Positions 8,456 to 16,721 of a stretch of 64,000 nt of DNA are shown in pieces. A model generated the notes under the pieces. The model made no database searches, was not told the origin of the DNA, and saw only the letters and a program-made list of their open reading frames with translations. Position 1 is the stretch's first letter; the number at the start of each line of letters is the position of its first letter. Source of the DNA: Streptomyces pinistramenti. Its GTDB lineage: Bacteria > Actinomycetota > Actinomycetes > Streptomycetales > Streptomycetaceae. The stretch spans positions 1-64,000 of the forward strand of contig NZ_JAJCXB010000038.1 of assembly GCF_020564935.1 (NCBI RefSeq), given 5' to 3'. The position numbers and the translations under genes were made by a program.

Positions 8456-8500
8456 AAAGCCCCGTCGGGTCTCCAACTCCGGAGACCCGACGGGGCTTTC
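8456..8500. terminator. Strong bidirectional terminator
   Basis: A 19-bp perfect stem (8456-8474 with 8481-8499) around a 6-nt loop. It has an A-run on one side and a T-run on the other, so it can end transcription from both the DUF397 gene (plus) and the convergent SGNH hydrolase gene (minus). Confidence 0.92.
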
Positions 8501-8531
8501 GTCCGCGCCGTCCGGAGCTGCCCGCCCGGCG

Positions 8532-9842
8532 TCAGAGCGAGGCGGGCGCCGGGCGCCTGAGGTGGTCGAGGTCGAGTGCGTCGGCCATCGCGCGGTAGCC
8601 CTGGTCGCTCGGGTGGAGGTGGTCGCCGGAGTCGTAGGAGGGCCGCAGCCGCAGGGGGTGGGCCGGGTCGCGGAGTGCCTTGTCGAAGTCCACGACCTCG
8701 TCGAAGACGGTGCCGGACCTGATGATCTTGTTGACCTGTTCGCGCACCTCGTTCAGCTTCGGTGAGTAGCCGCGGTGGCCGCCGAACGGGCTGAGCGTGC
8801 CGCCGGTGACCCGCAGCCCGCGGGCGTGCGCCTCGTCGACGATCTCCCGCATACCCGCGACGATCTTCTGCGGGTCGAGCTGCCGCGGCGACTTGAACAG
8901 GTCGTTCAGGCCGATCTCGACGACCACCGCCTTCACACCGGTGCGGGAGAGCGCGTCGCGCTCCAGCCGGGACAGCACACTGGGGCCGTTGTTCGGCGAG
9001 AAGCGGCTGCCGTTGACCAGCAGGCGGTTGCCGCTGATGCCCTGGTTGAGCACGCCGAGGCGGGGGGCGCCCGGCTCGTTGCGCAGCCGCTCGGCGAGGA
9101 AGTCCGTCCAGCGGTGGTTGGCGCCGACGGTGGAGGTGATGCCGTCGGTGATCGAGTCGCCGATGGCCACCACGGAGCCGTGCGCCTCCCGGCTCCAGAC
9201 GTCCACGCCGGTCAGATAGCGCCAGTACGGGCTCTGCTCGGTGTAGGCGGCGCCGGTGTCGTCCTCCGTGCGGTCGCCGCGTGCCAGGTAGGAGGTCTGG
9301 CGGGCGTACGGGTGGTAGGTGGCGGGGCCCGAGGGGGACGGGGAGTAGGTGGTGACCAGGAGGTCGGTGTCGTGCGGCACGTTCAGCCTGACCGGGTCGC
9401 TGGTGACCGCGCCGCCCGCCGGGATGGTCACCGCCTGTCGGCCGCCGAAGGAGAGCCTGCGCATGCTGCCGGTCGCTGCGGTCGGATTGCTGGGGGTCGC
9501 GGCGAGCGCAAGTGAGGCGTGGCTGACCGGCAGCGGGCGGGTGCCGTAGAGGTTCGACAGCTGGATGCGGGCGCTGGAGCCGCCGACGCTGGTGTGCACG
9601 ACGTTGCGGATCGACATGCCCGCGTAGCCGTCCAGGGTGCCCGGCTCGGCGGCCGCCGCTGCCGCCGACCAGGTGCCGACCCACTGGCCGGCCGTGGCGG
9701 GCGCCGCCGGGTCGCGGGGCGGGTTCGGCGAGGTGCCCAGGCCGCCGCCGTGGCCGCCGAAGCCGACGAAAATGGCGGTCGAGACGAGCACCACCACGGC
9801 CGCCAGGCCGGCGAGCAGGGCGTAGCCCACACTTTTGTTCAT
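8532..9842 (-). CDS. Secreted or anchored SGNH/GDSL hydrolase
   Basis: A 436-residue SGNH-fold esterase or lipase. An N-terminal hydrophobic segment (about 7-30) is a signal anchor or signal peptide, followed by a Pro/Ala linker and a beta-rich region starting at QWVGTWSAA, as in Streptomyces rhamnogalacturonan-acetylesterase-like lipases. Catalytic blocks are VAIGDSITDG (nucleophile S230), NQGISGN (block II), IGLNDL (N313, block III) and DHLHP (D407 and H410, block V). The ATG at 9840-9842 has AGGAG upstream. It probably acts outside the cell on acyl esters; the substrate is not evident. Confidence 0.92.
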   Translation of the reverse strand: MNKSVGYALLAGLAAVVVLVSTAIFVGFGGHGGGLGTSPNPPRDPAAPATAGQWVGTWSAAAAAAEPGTLDGYAGMSIRNVVHTSVGGSSARIQLSNLYGTRPLPVSHASLALAATPSNPTAATGSMRRLSFGGRQAVTIPAGGAVTSDPVRLNVPHDTDLLVTTYSPSPSGPATYHPYARQTSYLARGDRTEDDTGAAYTEQSPYWRYLTGVDVWSREAHGSVVAIGDSITDGITSTVGANHRWTDFLAERLRNEPGAPRLGVLNQGISGNRLLVNGSRFSPNNGPSVLSRLERDALSRTGVKAVVVEIGLNDLFKSPRQLDPQKIVAGMREIVDEAHARGLRVTGGTLSPFGGHRGYSPKLNEVREQVNKIIRSGTVFDEVVDFDKALRDPAHPLRLRPSYDSGDHLHPSDQGYRAMADALDLDHLRRPAPASL

Positions 9843-10183
9843 GCGGGACGGATCTCCTGGGACGGCGGAGCGGCAGGCTCCGGGCGGGCAGGGCGGCCGG
9901 ATGCGGGAGCCCTCCGCGCCTTCGTGCGGGCGAAGTGCGGAGATCTCGCTCGTCCGGCGATCAGCGGCACCGTTGCGGTCCGATCGGTCCCCCATGGTCC
10001 CACGGAGAATCCGGGGGCGGCCCGGCGCCCTGACCGGCCCCCACGACGGGACGCGGGGAACTCGTGGTTCGTTCCGTGAAGAGGGCACAGTTGGGCATAT
10101 GACGCCTCGCCCGGACGGGTGACGGCGCTCGCGGGTCCGGCATGATCCGAACGAGAGAGACCCTAGGCGGACGGGTGGAGTGG
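9843..10183. other. Divergent intergenic region, SGNH hydrolase / DUF445
   Basis: 341 bp between divergent starts. The AT-richer area around 10080-10105 (ACAGTTGGGCATATGACG) is the most promoter-like part. No convincing open frame, RNA or repeat is seen. Confidence 0.35.
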
Positions 10184-11500
10184 ATGGAACGCACGCAGAC
10201 GGACACGGCGCCGCAGCCGGACGTGGCGCCGGCCGGCGGTTTCGGCTACAGCGCCGCCGACGAGGAGAAGCGTCGCGCCGTACGGCGGATGAAGACGCTG
10301 GCCACCGGCCTGTTGCTGGGGGTCGCGCTGGTCTACGTCCTGGCGAAGTGGGCGGGATCGGCCGGGGCGGGCGGCTGGACGGGGTTCGTCGCGGCGGCCG
10401 CCGAGGCCGGGATGGTCGGCGCGCTGGCCGACTGGTTCGCGGTCACGGCACTGTTCAAGCGGCCGATGGGCCTGCCGATCCCGCACACCGCCATCATCCC
10501 CACCAAGAAGGACCAACTGGGGCAGAGTCTCGGTGACTTCGTCGGCGAGAACTTCCTCTCCGGCGAGGTCGTACGCCGCCGGCTGCGCTCCGTCGGCATC
10601 GGCCGCAGGCTCGGCGGCTGGCTGGCCGACGCGCACAACGCCGACCGGGTCACCGCCGAACTGTCCACCGCCCTGCGCGGCGCGCTCACCGTCCTGCGCG
10701 ACTCCGACGTGCAGGCGGTGGTGGGCGAGGCGATCACCCGGCGGGCCGACGCGCAGGAGATCGCGCCCGGCATCGGCTCGATGCTGGAGAAGATCGTCGC
10801 GGACGGCGGCCACCGGCGGGTGGTGGACCTGGTGTGCGTCCGCGCCCACGACTGGCTGGTCGAGCACGGCGACTCCGTCATGACGGCGGTCTCCGGCGGC
10901 GCGCCCGGATGGACCCCGCGGTTCGTCGACCGCAAGGTGGGCGACCGGGTCTACAAGGAGCTGCTGCGGTTCGTCACCGAGATGCGTGACATGCCCGAGC
11001 ACCCGGCGCGCGGCGCGGTGGACCGCTTCCTGACGGACTTCGCCGACGACCTCCGGCACGACCCGGAGACCAGGGCCCGCATCGAGCGCCTCAAGTCGGA
11101 GGTGCTGGGCCGCGGCGAGGTACAGGACCTGATCGCCTCCGCGTGGGGCGCGGTCCGCGCCATGATCGTGGCGGCCGCCGAGGACGAGCGCAGCGAACTG
11201 CGGCTGCGGGTACGGGCCGCCCTGCTCTCCCTCGGGCAGCGGCTCTCCCGCGACGGGCGGCTCCAGGACAAGGTCGACGGCTGGCTGGAGGGCGCCGTGG
11301 TCTACGTCGTGACGACGTATCAGGGCGAGATCACCTCCCTGATCACCGAGACCGTCGCCTCCTGGGACGCCGAGCACACCTCGAAGAAGATCGAGGCGCA
11401 CATCGGCCGCGACCTCCAGTTCATCCGGATCAACGGCACGGTCGTCGGCGCGCTCGCCGGGCTGTGCATCTACGCCGTCTCGCGGGCGTTCGGCGGCTGA
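10184..11500 (+). CDS. DUF445 family membrane protein
   Basis: A 438-residue DUF445 (YheB/YjiN-like) protein. A polar N-terminus is followed by membrane segments at about 38-75, then ADWFAVTALFKRPMGLPIPHTAIIP, the hallmark of the family. A long helical region follows and a final membrane helix (about 415-435) ends the protein. The ATG at 10184 has GGTGGAG upstream; other in-frame starts lie at 10142 and 10175. The molecular function of DUF445 is not known. Confidence 0.9.
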   Translation: MERTQTDTAPQPDVAPAGGFGYSAADEEKRRAVRRMKTLATGLLLGVALVYVLAKWAGSAGAGGWTGFVAAAAEAGMVGALADWFAVTALFKRPMGLPIPHTAIIPTKKDQLGQSLGDFVGENFLSGEVVRRRLRSVGIGRRLGGWLADAHNADRVTAELSTALRGALTVLRDSDVQAVVGEAITRRADAQEIAPGIGSMLEKIVADGGHRRVVDLVCVRAHDWLVEHGDSVMTAVSGGAPGWTPRFVDRKVGDRVYKELLRFVTEMRDMPEHPARGAVDRFLTDFADDLRHDPETRARIERLKSEVLGRGEVQDLIASAWGAVRAMIVAAAEDERSELRLRVRAALLSLGQRLSRDGRLQDKVDGWLEGAVVYVVTTYQGEITSLITETVASWDAEHTSKKIEAHIGRDLQFIRINGTVVGALAGLCIYAVSRAFGG

Positions 11501-11569
11501 CCAGGCCCCCGCGGGACGGGCCGCGTCCGCACTCTGGCGGCCTGTGCCCGCAGGGCCTACGGTGCCCGC

Positions 11570-12346
11570 GTGCGGGAGCGAAGAGCGGTCGGAGCGCGGG
11601 GGCGGCGCACGCGGCGGCCGCCGGCGGCGCGGGCCCTGTGGGGCTGCGGCGAGCTGGCGGTGACGCTCGGCGCGGTCCTGCTGCTGCTCGTCGTGCATCA
11701 GCTGTGGTGGACCAACTTTCAGGCGCAGCACGCCGCGCAGGACCGCGTCGGGCAGCTGGAGAGCGGGTGGGCGCGCGGGGCGGCGCCGGGAGCCGGAGCC
11801 ACGGCGGACGGCCCGCAGGCGTCCGGTGCCGCTCCGGCCGCCACCGCGCAGCCCGGATCCACCGCCCGCCCCGCCGCCGATCCGCCGCCCCGTCCCGGCC
11901 TCGGATACGCCGTGCTGCGCATCCCGCGCATCGGCCTGCGCGCGCCGGTCGCCGAGGGGGTCGGCAGGGCGGCGGTCCTCAACCACGGCTACGTCGGGCA
12001 CTATTCGCACACCGCGCAGCCCGGCGACGCGGGCAACGTCGCGCTGGCCGGGCACCGCAACACGCACGGCGAGCCGTTCCGCCGCCTCGACCGGCTGCGG
12101 CCCGGCGACACCGTCCGCATCGACACCGCGCGGGCGCGCTACCGCTACGTCGTCCGCAGCGTCCTGCCGCGGACCTCCCCCTCCGACACCGCCGTCATCG
12201 CCGCCGTGCCGCACAGCTCCGTGCACCCCTCGTACGGCTTCACCGCACCGGGCTCCTATCTGACGCTGACGACCTGCACACCAGAATTCACCTCCACCTA
12301 CCGGCTGGTGGTCTGGGCCGAACTGCGGTCGGCGAGCCCCCGGTGA
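11570..12346 (+). CDS. Class E sortase
   Basis: A 258-residue sortase with an N-terminal membrane anchor (about 28-46), a 60-residue Ala/Pro linker and the sortase barrel. The catalytic residues are all present: H162 in LAGHRNTHG, C236 in LTTCTP, R245 in STYRLVVW. The TLTTC-TP-x-x-S/T-T pattern is typical of class E, which in Streptomyces attaches LAxTG proteins such as long chaplins to peptidoglycan. Two possible substrates are in this window (16722-18380 and 21011-22069). The start is GTG. Confidence 0.93.
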   Translation: MRERRAVGARGRRTRRPPAARALWGCGELAVTLGAVLLLLVVHQLWWTNFQAQHAAQDRVGQLESGWARGAAPGAGATADGPQASGAAPAATAQPGSTARPAADPPPRPGLGYAVLRIPRIGLRAPVAEGVGRAAVLNHGYVGHYSHTAQPGDAGNVALAGHRNTHGEPFRRLDRLRPGDTVRIDTARARYRYVVRSVLPRTSPSDTAVIAAVPHSSVHPSYGFTAPGSYLTLTTCTPEFTSTYRLVVWAELRSASPR

Positions 12347-12392
12347 CGGCCGCCGAGCCGCCGGCGTCCGGCACGCCCTAAGCTCTCGCCCC

Positions 12393-12626
12393 GTGCGAAA
12401 CCAGACCCCCGGCGGCCGGCCCCCGGGTTCCCGCAAGCGCCCCGCGCTGCTGTGGCTGCTGCTGCCCTACGTCCTGTTCCTGGGGGTGCTGCCGCTCGTG
12501 AACCGGCTGACCCCCACCGTGTTCGGGTTGCCCTTCCTGATCTTCTGGATGCTGCTCGCGACGCTGCTGACGCCGCTCGCGGTGGGCCTTGCGTGGCGCG
12601 GTGACCTCCGAAGGCGGCGCCCGTGA
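12393..12626 (+). CDS. DUF3311 small membrane protein
   Basis: A 77-residue protein with two membrane helices (about 20-37 and 43-67) and a basic C-terminus, of the DUF3311 family. It overlaps the symporter gene by 4 bp. This pairing is conserved in actinobacteria, where a small DUF3311-type subunit accompanies sodium:solute symporters much as YhdT accompanies PanF. It is likely an accessory subunit. GTG start. Confidence 0.88.
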   Translation: MRNQTPGGRPPGSRKRPALLWLLLPYVLFLGVLPLVNRLTPTVFGLPFLIFWMLLATLLTPLAVGLAWRGDLRRRRP

Positions 12627-14155
12627 AGGCCGCCGTCTCCACCTCGGTCTTCGGCGCCTTCATGGTGCTGACCGTCGTCCTCGGCCTGCTCGCGGTGCGC
12701 GGCCGGAAAAAGGGGCGGCGGGACACCGGGCTCGCCGAGTGGTCGGTGGGCGGCCGCAGCCTGGGCACCGCGTTCATCTGGGTGCTGATGGCCGGCGAGA
12801 GCTATACGAGCTTCAGCTACCTCGGCGCGGCCGGCTGGGGCTACAGGTTCGGCGCCCCGGTCCTCTACGTCATCGCCTACATGTCCTGCGGCTACGCGCT
12901 CGGCTACGTCGTCGGCCCGATGCTGTGGTCCTACGCGCGCCGCCACCAGCTGGTCGGCATCACCGACATCATCGCCCACCGCTACGGCAGGCCCTGGCTC
13001 GGCACCGCCGTCGCCCTGCTGGCCACCGTCTGCCTGCTGCCCTACATCCAGTTGCAGATCACCGGCATGGGCGTGGTCGTCTCGACGATCTCGTACGGCG
13101 CGATCAGCCTCAACTGGGCGTCTTTCCTGGGCTTTGCGATCACCACCGTGTTCGTCGTGGTCAGCGGGCTGCGCGGCAGTGCCTGGGTGTCGGTGCTCAA
13201 GGACGTCCTCGTCATCGTCACCCTCGCCTTCCTCGTGATCTACGTGCCGCTGCACTACTTCGGCGGCTACGGGCACTTCCTGGACCGGATCGTCCACGAG
13301 AAGCCGCAGTGGCTGACCTTCCCCGGGCACGAGTCCGGCGGCCTCGGCCAGGGCTGGTTCATCAGCACCACCCTCGTCAACTCGCTGACCGTGGTGATCT
13401 TCCCGACGACCGTGGCCGGCTACCTCGGCGCCCGCAGCGCCGACACCCTGCGCCGCAACGCCGTCTACCTGCCGGCCTACAACGTGCTGCTGTTCGTGCC
13501 GATGCTGCTCGGCATGGCCGCCCTGTTCGTGGTGCCGGGACTGACCGGCACGGACTCCGATCTCGCGCTGTTCCAACTGGTCGTGGACTCCCTGCCGGCC
13601 TGGGCGGTCGGCGTGATCGGAGTGGCGGCCGCGCTGTCGTCGATCGTGCCGATGGCCGTGTTCATGCTGGTCATCGGCACGATGTGGGGCAGGAGCGTGC
13701 TCGGCGCGATCCCCCGGCTCAACCGCGGGGACGACCGGTCGGCCGACCGGCGCCAGAAGCTGTGGTCGCAGGCGGTCGTGGTGGCCGCCGGATCGCTCGC
13801 CCTGCTGCTGACCTACACCGCCCCGAACACCCTCGTCCGGCTGTCCCTGATCTCGTACGAGGGCATGGCGCAGCTCGTGCCGATGCTGCTGCTGGGGCTG
13901 GTGTGGCGCCGGCTGACGCTGTACGGGGCGGTCGGCGGGCTTGCGGCCGGGGTCACCGTCGTCTGCGTGCTGGTCTTCAGCGGGCACGACCCGCTGTGGG
14001 GCGTCAACGCCGGGCTCATCGGGCTCGCGGTGAACCTGGCGGTCGCGCTGGCCGTCACCTGGCTCGGGCCGCGCCCCGCCGACCCGCGTCCGGACGCCGA
14101 AGTGCTGGCGCCGGCCGAGGAGTTCCCGCGCGCGGGACCGGCGCCGGCGGCCTGA
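12623..14155 (+). CDS. Sodium:solute symporter family permease
   Basis: A 510-residue SSSF transporter with about 13 hydrophobic helices. The N-terminal region (EWSVGGRSLG, AGESYTSFSYLGAAGWGY) and the FPTTVAGYLGAR motif place it with the MctC/MctP-type monocarboxylate and pantothenate-like symporters. The likely substrates are short organic acids such as acetate, propionate or pyruvate, but this is inference by family. It begins with GTG overlapping DUF3311 (GTGA). A 12-bp hairpin follows. Confidence 0.9.
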   Translation: MKAAVSTSVFGAFMVLTVVLGLLAVRGRKKGRRDTGLAEWSVGGRSLGTAFIWVLMAGESYTSFSYLGAAGWGYRFGAPVLYVIAYMSCGYALGYVVGPMLWSYARRHQLVGITDIIAHRYGRPWLGTAVALLATVCLLPYIQLQITGMGVVVSTISYGAISLNWASFLGFAITTVFVVVSGLRGSAWVSVLKDVLVIVTLAFLVIYVPLHYFGGYGHFLDRIVHEKPQWLTFPGHESGGLGQGWFISTTLVNSLTVVIFPTTVAGYLGARSADTLRRNAVYLPAYNVLLFVPMLLGMAALFVVPGLTGTDSDLALFQLVVDSLPAWAVGVIGVAAALSSIVPMAVFMLVIGTMWGRSVLGAIPRLNRGDDRSADRRQKLWSQAVVVAAGSLALLLTYTAPNTLVRLSLISYEGMAQLVPMLLLGLVWRRLTLYGAVGGLAAGVTVVCVLVFSGHDPLWGVNAGLIGLAVNLAVALAVTWLGPRPADPRPDAEVLAPAEEFPRAGPAPAA

Positions 14156-14187
14156 CCCGCCCGCCGCCTCGGCCCCACCGTTCCCCA

Positions 14188-14221
14188 CCGCTCCGCCCGC
14201 CACCCGATGCGGGCGGAGCGG
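14188..14221 (+). terminator. Hairpin after the symporter
   Basis: A perfect 12-bp stem (CCGCTCCGCCCG and its complement) around a 10-nt loop. There is no T-run, which is usual for Streptomyces terminators. Confidence 0.7.
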
Positions 14222-14363
14222 CGCGAAGATCACCCGCCGGTGTCCCGGCCGCCCGGACGTATGGCTACCCTGGGGCGGAACACGACAGTTCCTGCGGCCG
14301 CACGGCGCAGGGCACCGAACGCCGCCCGGTCCGCCCGGCGGCAGCGGCCACAGGAGGCGCCCG

Positions 14364-14669
14364 ATGCACCGCATCGCCGATGCCTGGCGGCTCTACACCT
14401 CCACCCTGTTCTTCCTCCTCGCCGGCCTGCTGCTGACCCAGTCGGGCCTGACGTCCGCGCTCACCGCGGCCGCCACCACCGCCGCCGTCCTGCTGCTGTG
14501 CCGCGCCTTCCTGATCGCCGCCTGCGCCCGCCCGATGCCACCGGGCCGGGTCCGTACGGCGATCCGCGACCGCGAGCGGCGCACCGCCTTCCTGCCGCAA
14601 CGCGATCCCGACGCGGCGGGCCGCCCCCGCCCCCGAGCACCCGGCCGCCGTCTCCCGACGGCCGCGTAG
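14364..14669 (+). CDS. Small membrane protein, DUF6412-like
   Basis: A 101-residue protein with two hydrophobic segments (about 12-30 and 33-53) and a basic, Arg/Pro-rich C-terminus. It resembles the small DUF6412 proteins that sit directly before an extra YidC/Oxa1 insertase in streptomycetes, as here. The ATG is preceded by GGAGG (CACAGGAGGCGCCCG). The function is unknown; a role as a partner or client of the insertase is inference. Confidence 0.7.
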   Translation: MHRIADAWRLYTSTLFFLLAGLLLTQSGLTSALTAAATTAAVLLLCRAFLIAACARPMPPGRVRTAIRDRERRTAFLPQRDPDAAGRPRPRAPGRRLPTAA

Positions 14670-14793
14670 GCGCTCCGGCAGGCATTCCGCTTTCTGCTCT
14701 CGTCCCCCGAGACCCGCATGCCCCGCGCCCCGCGCGGCTCGTCACGCCGATTCCGCATTCCGGCACGACGAGACCCGTGGAGGGCTCCCACCC

Positions 14794-15567
14794 ATGTCCG
14801 TATTCGGTTTTCTCGGCGATCTTCTGGGGCGCGGTGCCCAGGCGATCGACCCGCTCTTCGGCGCCTCGGCCACGGCCGTCGCCATCGTCCTGTTCACCCT
14901 CGCGGTACGCGCCGCCCTGCACCCGCTCGCCCGCGCCGCGGCCCGTGGCGAGAAGGCGCGCAGCGCGCTCGCCCCGCAGCTCGCCGCCCTCCAGCGCAAG
15001 CACAAGGGCAACCCCGAACGCCTCCAGAAGGCGACCGCCGCGCTGTACGCAGAGACCGGCGCATCGCCGCTGGCCGGCTGCCTGCCGACGCTGCTCCAGC
15101 TGCCGGTCTTCTTCGTCATGTACCACCTGTTCTCCACCGGCGGAGGCAGCCTGCTCGACCACACCCTGTTCGGCGCGCCGCTCGGCGGCAGCTGGCGTCA
15201 GGCGCTCGGCGACGGCGGGGTCTTCGGGCCGCACGGGCTGGTCTATCTCGGCCTGTTCGTCCTGATCGCCGCCGTCGCCACCTGGAACTTCCGCCGCGCG
15301 CGGGCCGCGGTGGCCGGCGCCCCGCAGCCGGACGCCGGGGGCGCCGCGCTGCCCGGCATGGCGGGGATGGCGAAGGTGATGCCGCTGCTGTCGTTCGGCA
15401 CGCTGATCACGGTGGCCGTGGTGCCCCTCGCCGCCGGCCTCTACATGGTCACGACCACGACCTGGACGGCCTGCGAACGGGCCCTGCTGCACCGCGACCG
15501 CACCCGCGCCGAACCGGCACCCGCGGCCCGCGGCGGCGCGGCGCAACCCGCCGCCACCCCGCGGTGA
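14794..15567 (+). CDS. YidC/Oxa1/Alb3-family membrane protein insertase (secondary paralogue)
   Basis: A 257-residue YidC/Oxa1-type protein. An early helix (about 24-46), a basic cytosolic hairpin (KARSALAPQLAALQRKHKGNPERLQKATAALY) and then helices including CLPTLLQLPVFFVMYHLF are diagnostic. It lacks the periplasmic domain of proteobacterial YidC and is shorter than the housekeeping copy that normally lies beside rnpA, so it is probably a second insertase. The N-terminal stretch has the intramembrane Arg in TLAVRAALHPL. It is preceded by the DUF6412-like gene. Confidence 0.88.
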   Translation: MSVFGFLGDLLGRGAQAIDPLFGASATAVAIVLFTLAVRAALHPLARAAARGEKARSALAPQLAALQRKHKGNPERLQKATAALYAETGASPLAGCLPTLLQLPVFFVMYHLFSTGGGSLLDHTLFGAPLGGSWRQALGDGGVFGPHGLVYLGLFVLIAAVATWNFRRARAAVAGAPQPDAGGAALPGMAGMAKVMPLLSFGTLITVAVVPLAAGLYMVTTTTWTACERALLHRDRTRAEPAPAARGGAAQPAATPR

Positions 15568-15719
15568 CTACCCAGTGGTAACGGTCCAGTCGGTGAACGC
15601 CGTCTTGCGGACTGCACCGCCTTCTTGGACGATCGGCCGAATCGCTCGATGGCCGTCCCCCATCGGCCGGCCCGGAAGTCCCTTCCAGGGCCGACCCTTC
15701 GACCACGGGAGTTGTACCG

Positions 15720-16577
15720 ATGAAGCTGCTGCGTGTCGGAACGGCAGGGGCCGAACGCCCGGCGCTGCTCGACGCATCGGGGGTGCTGCGGGACCTGTCG
15801 GGCCTGGTGCCCGACATCGACGGCGCACTGCTCCGCGACGACGAAGCGCTGGCACGCATCCGTGCCGCGGACGCCTCGGGCACGCTGCCCGCGATCGAGG
15901 CCGCGGGGCTGCGCACCGGCCCGCCGGTCGCCGGGATCGGCAAGATCGTGTGCATCGGGCTGAACTACCACGATCACGCCCGGGAGACGGGGGCGGCCGC
16001 CCCCGCGGAGCCGATCCTCTTCATGAAGGCCCCGGACACCGTCGTCGGGCCCGACGACACCGTGCTGGTGCCCCGGGGCAGCGTGAAGACGGACTGGGAG
16101 GTCGAGCTGGCGGTCGTCATCGGCCGCACCGCCCGCTACCTGGAGACGGACGAGCAGGCGCTGGCCGCCGTCGCCGGCTACGCGGTGGCGCACGACGTCT
16201 CCGAGCGCGCGTTCCAGATCGAGCGCGGCGGCCAGTGGGACAAGGGCAAGAACTGCGAGACCTTCAACCCGCTCGGCCCCTGGCTGGTCACCGCGGACGA
16301 GGTCCCCGACCCGCAGGCGCTCGGCGTCCGGCTGTGGGTCAACGGCGAGCTGAAGCAGGACGGCACCACCGCCGAGCAGATCTTCCCGGTGGCCGAAGTG
16401 GTCCGCTACGTCAGCCAGTTCATGACCCTGTACCCGGGCGACGTCATCAACACCGGCACGCCGGCGGGGGTGGCGATGGGGCAGCCTGAGCCCAAGCCGT
16501 ATCTCCGGGCGGGGGACGTCGTCGAGCTGGAGATCGACGGTCTGGGCCGACAGCGCCAGCCGCTCAAGGACGCCTGA
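15720..16577 (+). CDS. Fumarylacetoacetate hydrolase family protein
   Basis: A 285-residue FAH-family enzyme. The core begins at IVCIGLNYHDHARETG, with metal-ligand regions around DWEVELAVVIGR and AHDVSERAFQ, and the closing NTGTPAGV. Members hydrolyse or decarboxylate 2-oxo acids (acylpyruvases, 2-hydroxyhepta-2,4-diene-1,7-dioate isomerases, ureidoglycolate lyase). The present member cannot be narrowed further. GGGAG precedes the ATG. It stands alone and ends at a strong terminator. Confidence 0.9.
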   Translation: MKLLRVGTAGAERPALLDASGVLRDLSGLVPDIDGALLRDDEALARIRAADASGTLPAIEAAGLRTGPPVAGIGKIVCIGLNYHDHARETGAAAPAEPILFMKAPDTVVGPDDTVLVPRGSVKTDWEVELAVVIGRTARYLETDEQALAAVAGYAVAHDVSERAFQIERGGQWDKGKNCETFNPLGPWLVTADEVPDPQALGVRLWVNGELKQDGTTAEQIFPVAEVVRYVSQFMTLYPGDVINTGTPAGVAMGQPEPKPYLRAGDVVELEIDGLGRQRQPLKDA

Positions 16578-16623
16578 CCGCGCGCCCGGCGCGCTCCCGG
16601 GCATCCGGAGTATTCGGCACTAC

Positions 16624-16660
16624 GGCAGATGGCCCCGGGCGGGGTCATCTGCCGGTCGTT
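16624..16660 (+). terminator. Hairpin terminator with T-run
   Basis: A 13-bp stem (GGCAGATGGCCCC with GGGGTCATCTGCC, one G-T pair), loop GGGC, followed by GGTCGTTTT. It ends the FAH gene. Confidence 0.88.
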
Positions 16661-16721
16661 TTCGGGCGACGCGCCCGAGCGGTCGGCCACGCGCGCGGGC
16701 GCTATCCGCATAGTGCCGGAT

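Noticed and set aside
10163..12436. A 757-residue minus-strand open frame opposite DUF445 and the sortase
   Set aside because: High-GC shadow: Arg/Gly/Ala-rich, no family motifs, and it runs opposite two well-supported genes.
12467..14374. A 635-residue minus-strand open frame opposite the symporter
   Set aside because: His/Gln/Arg-rich low complexity typical of antisense frames; the plus strand encodes a clear SSSF transporter.
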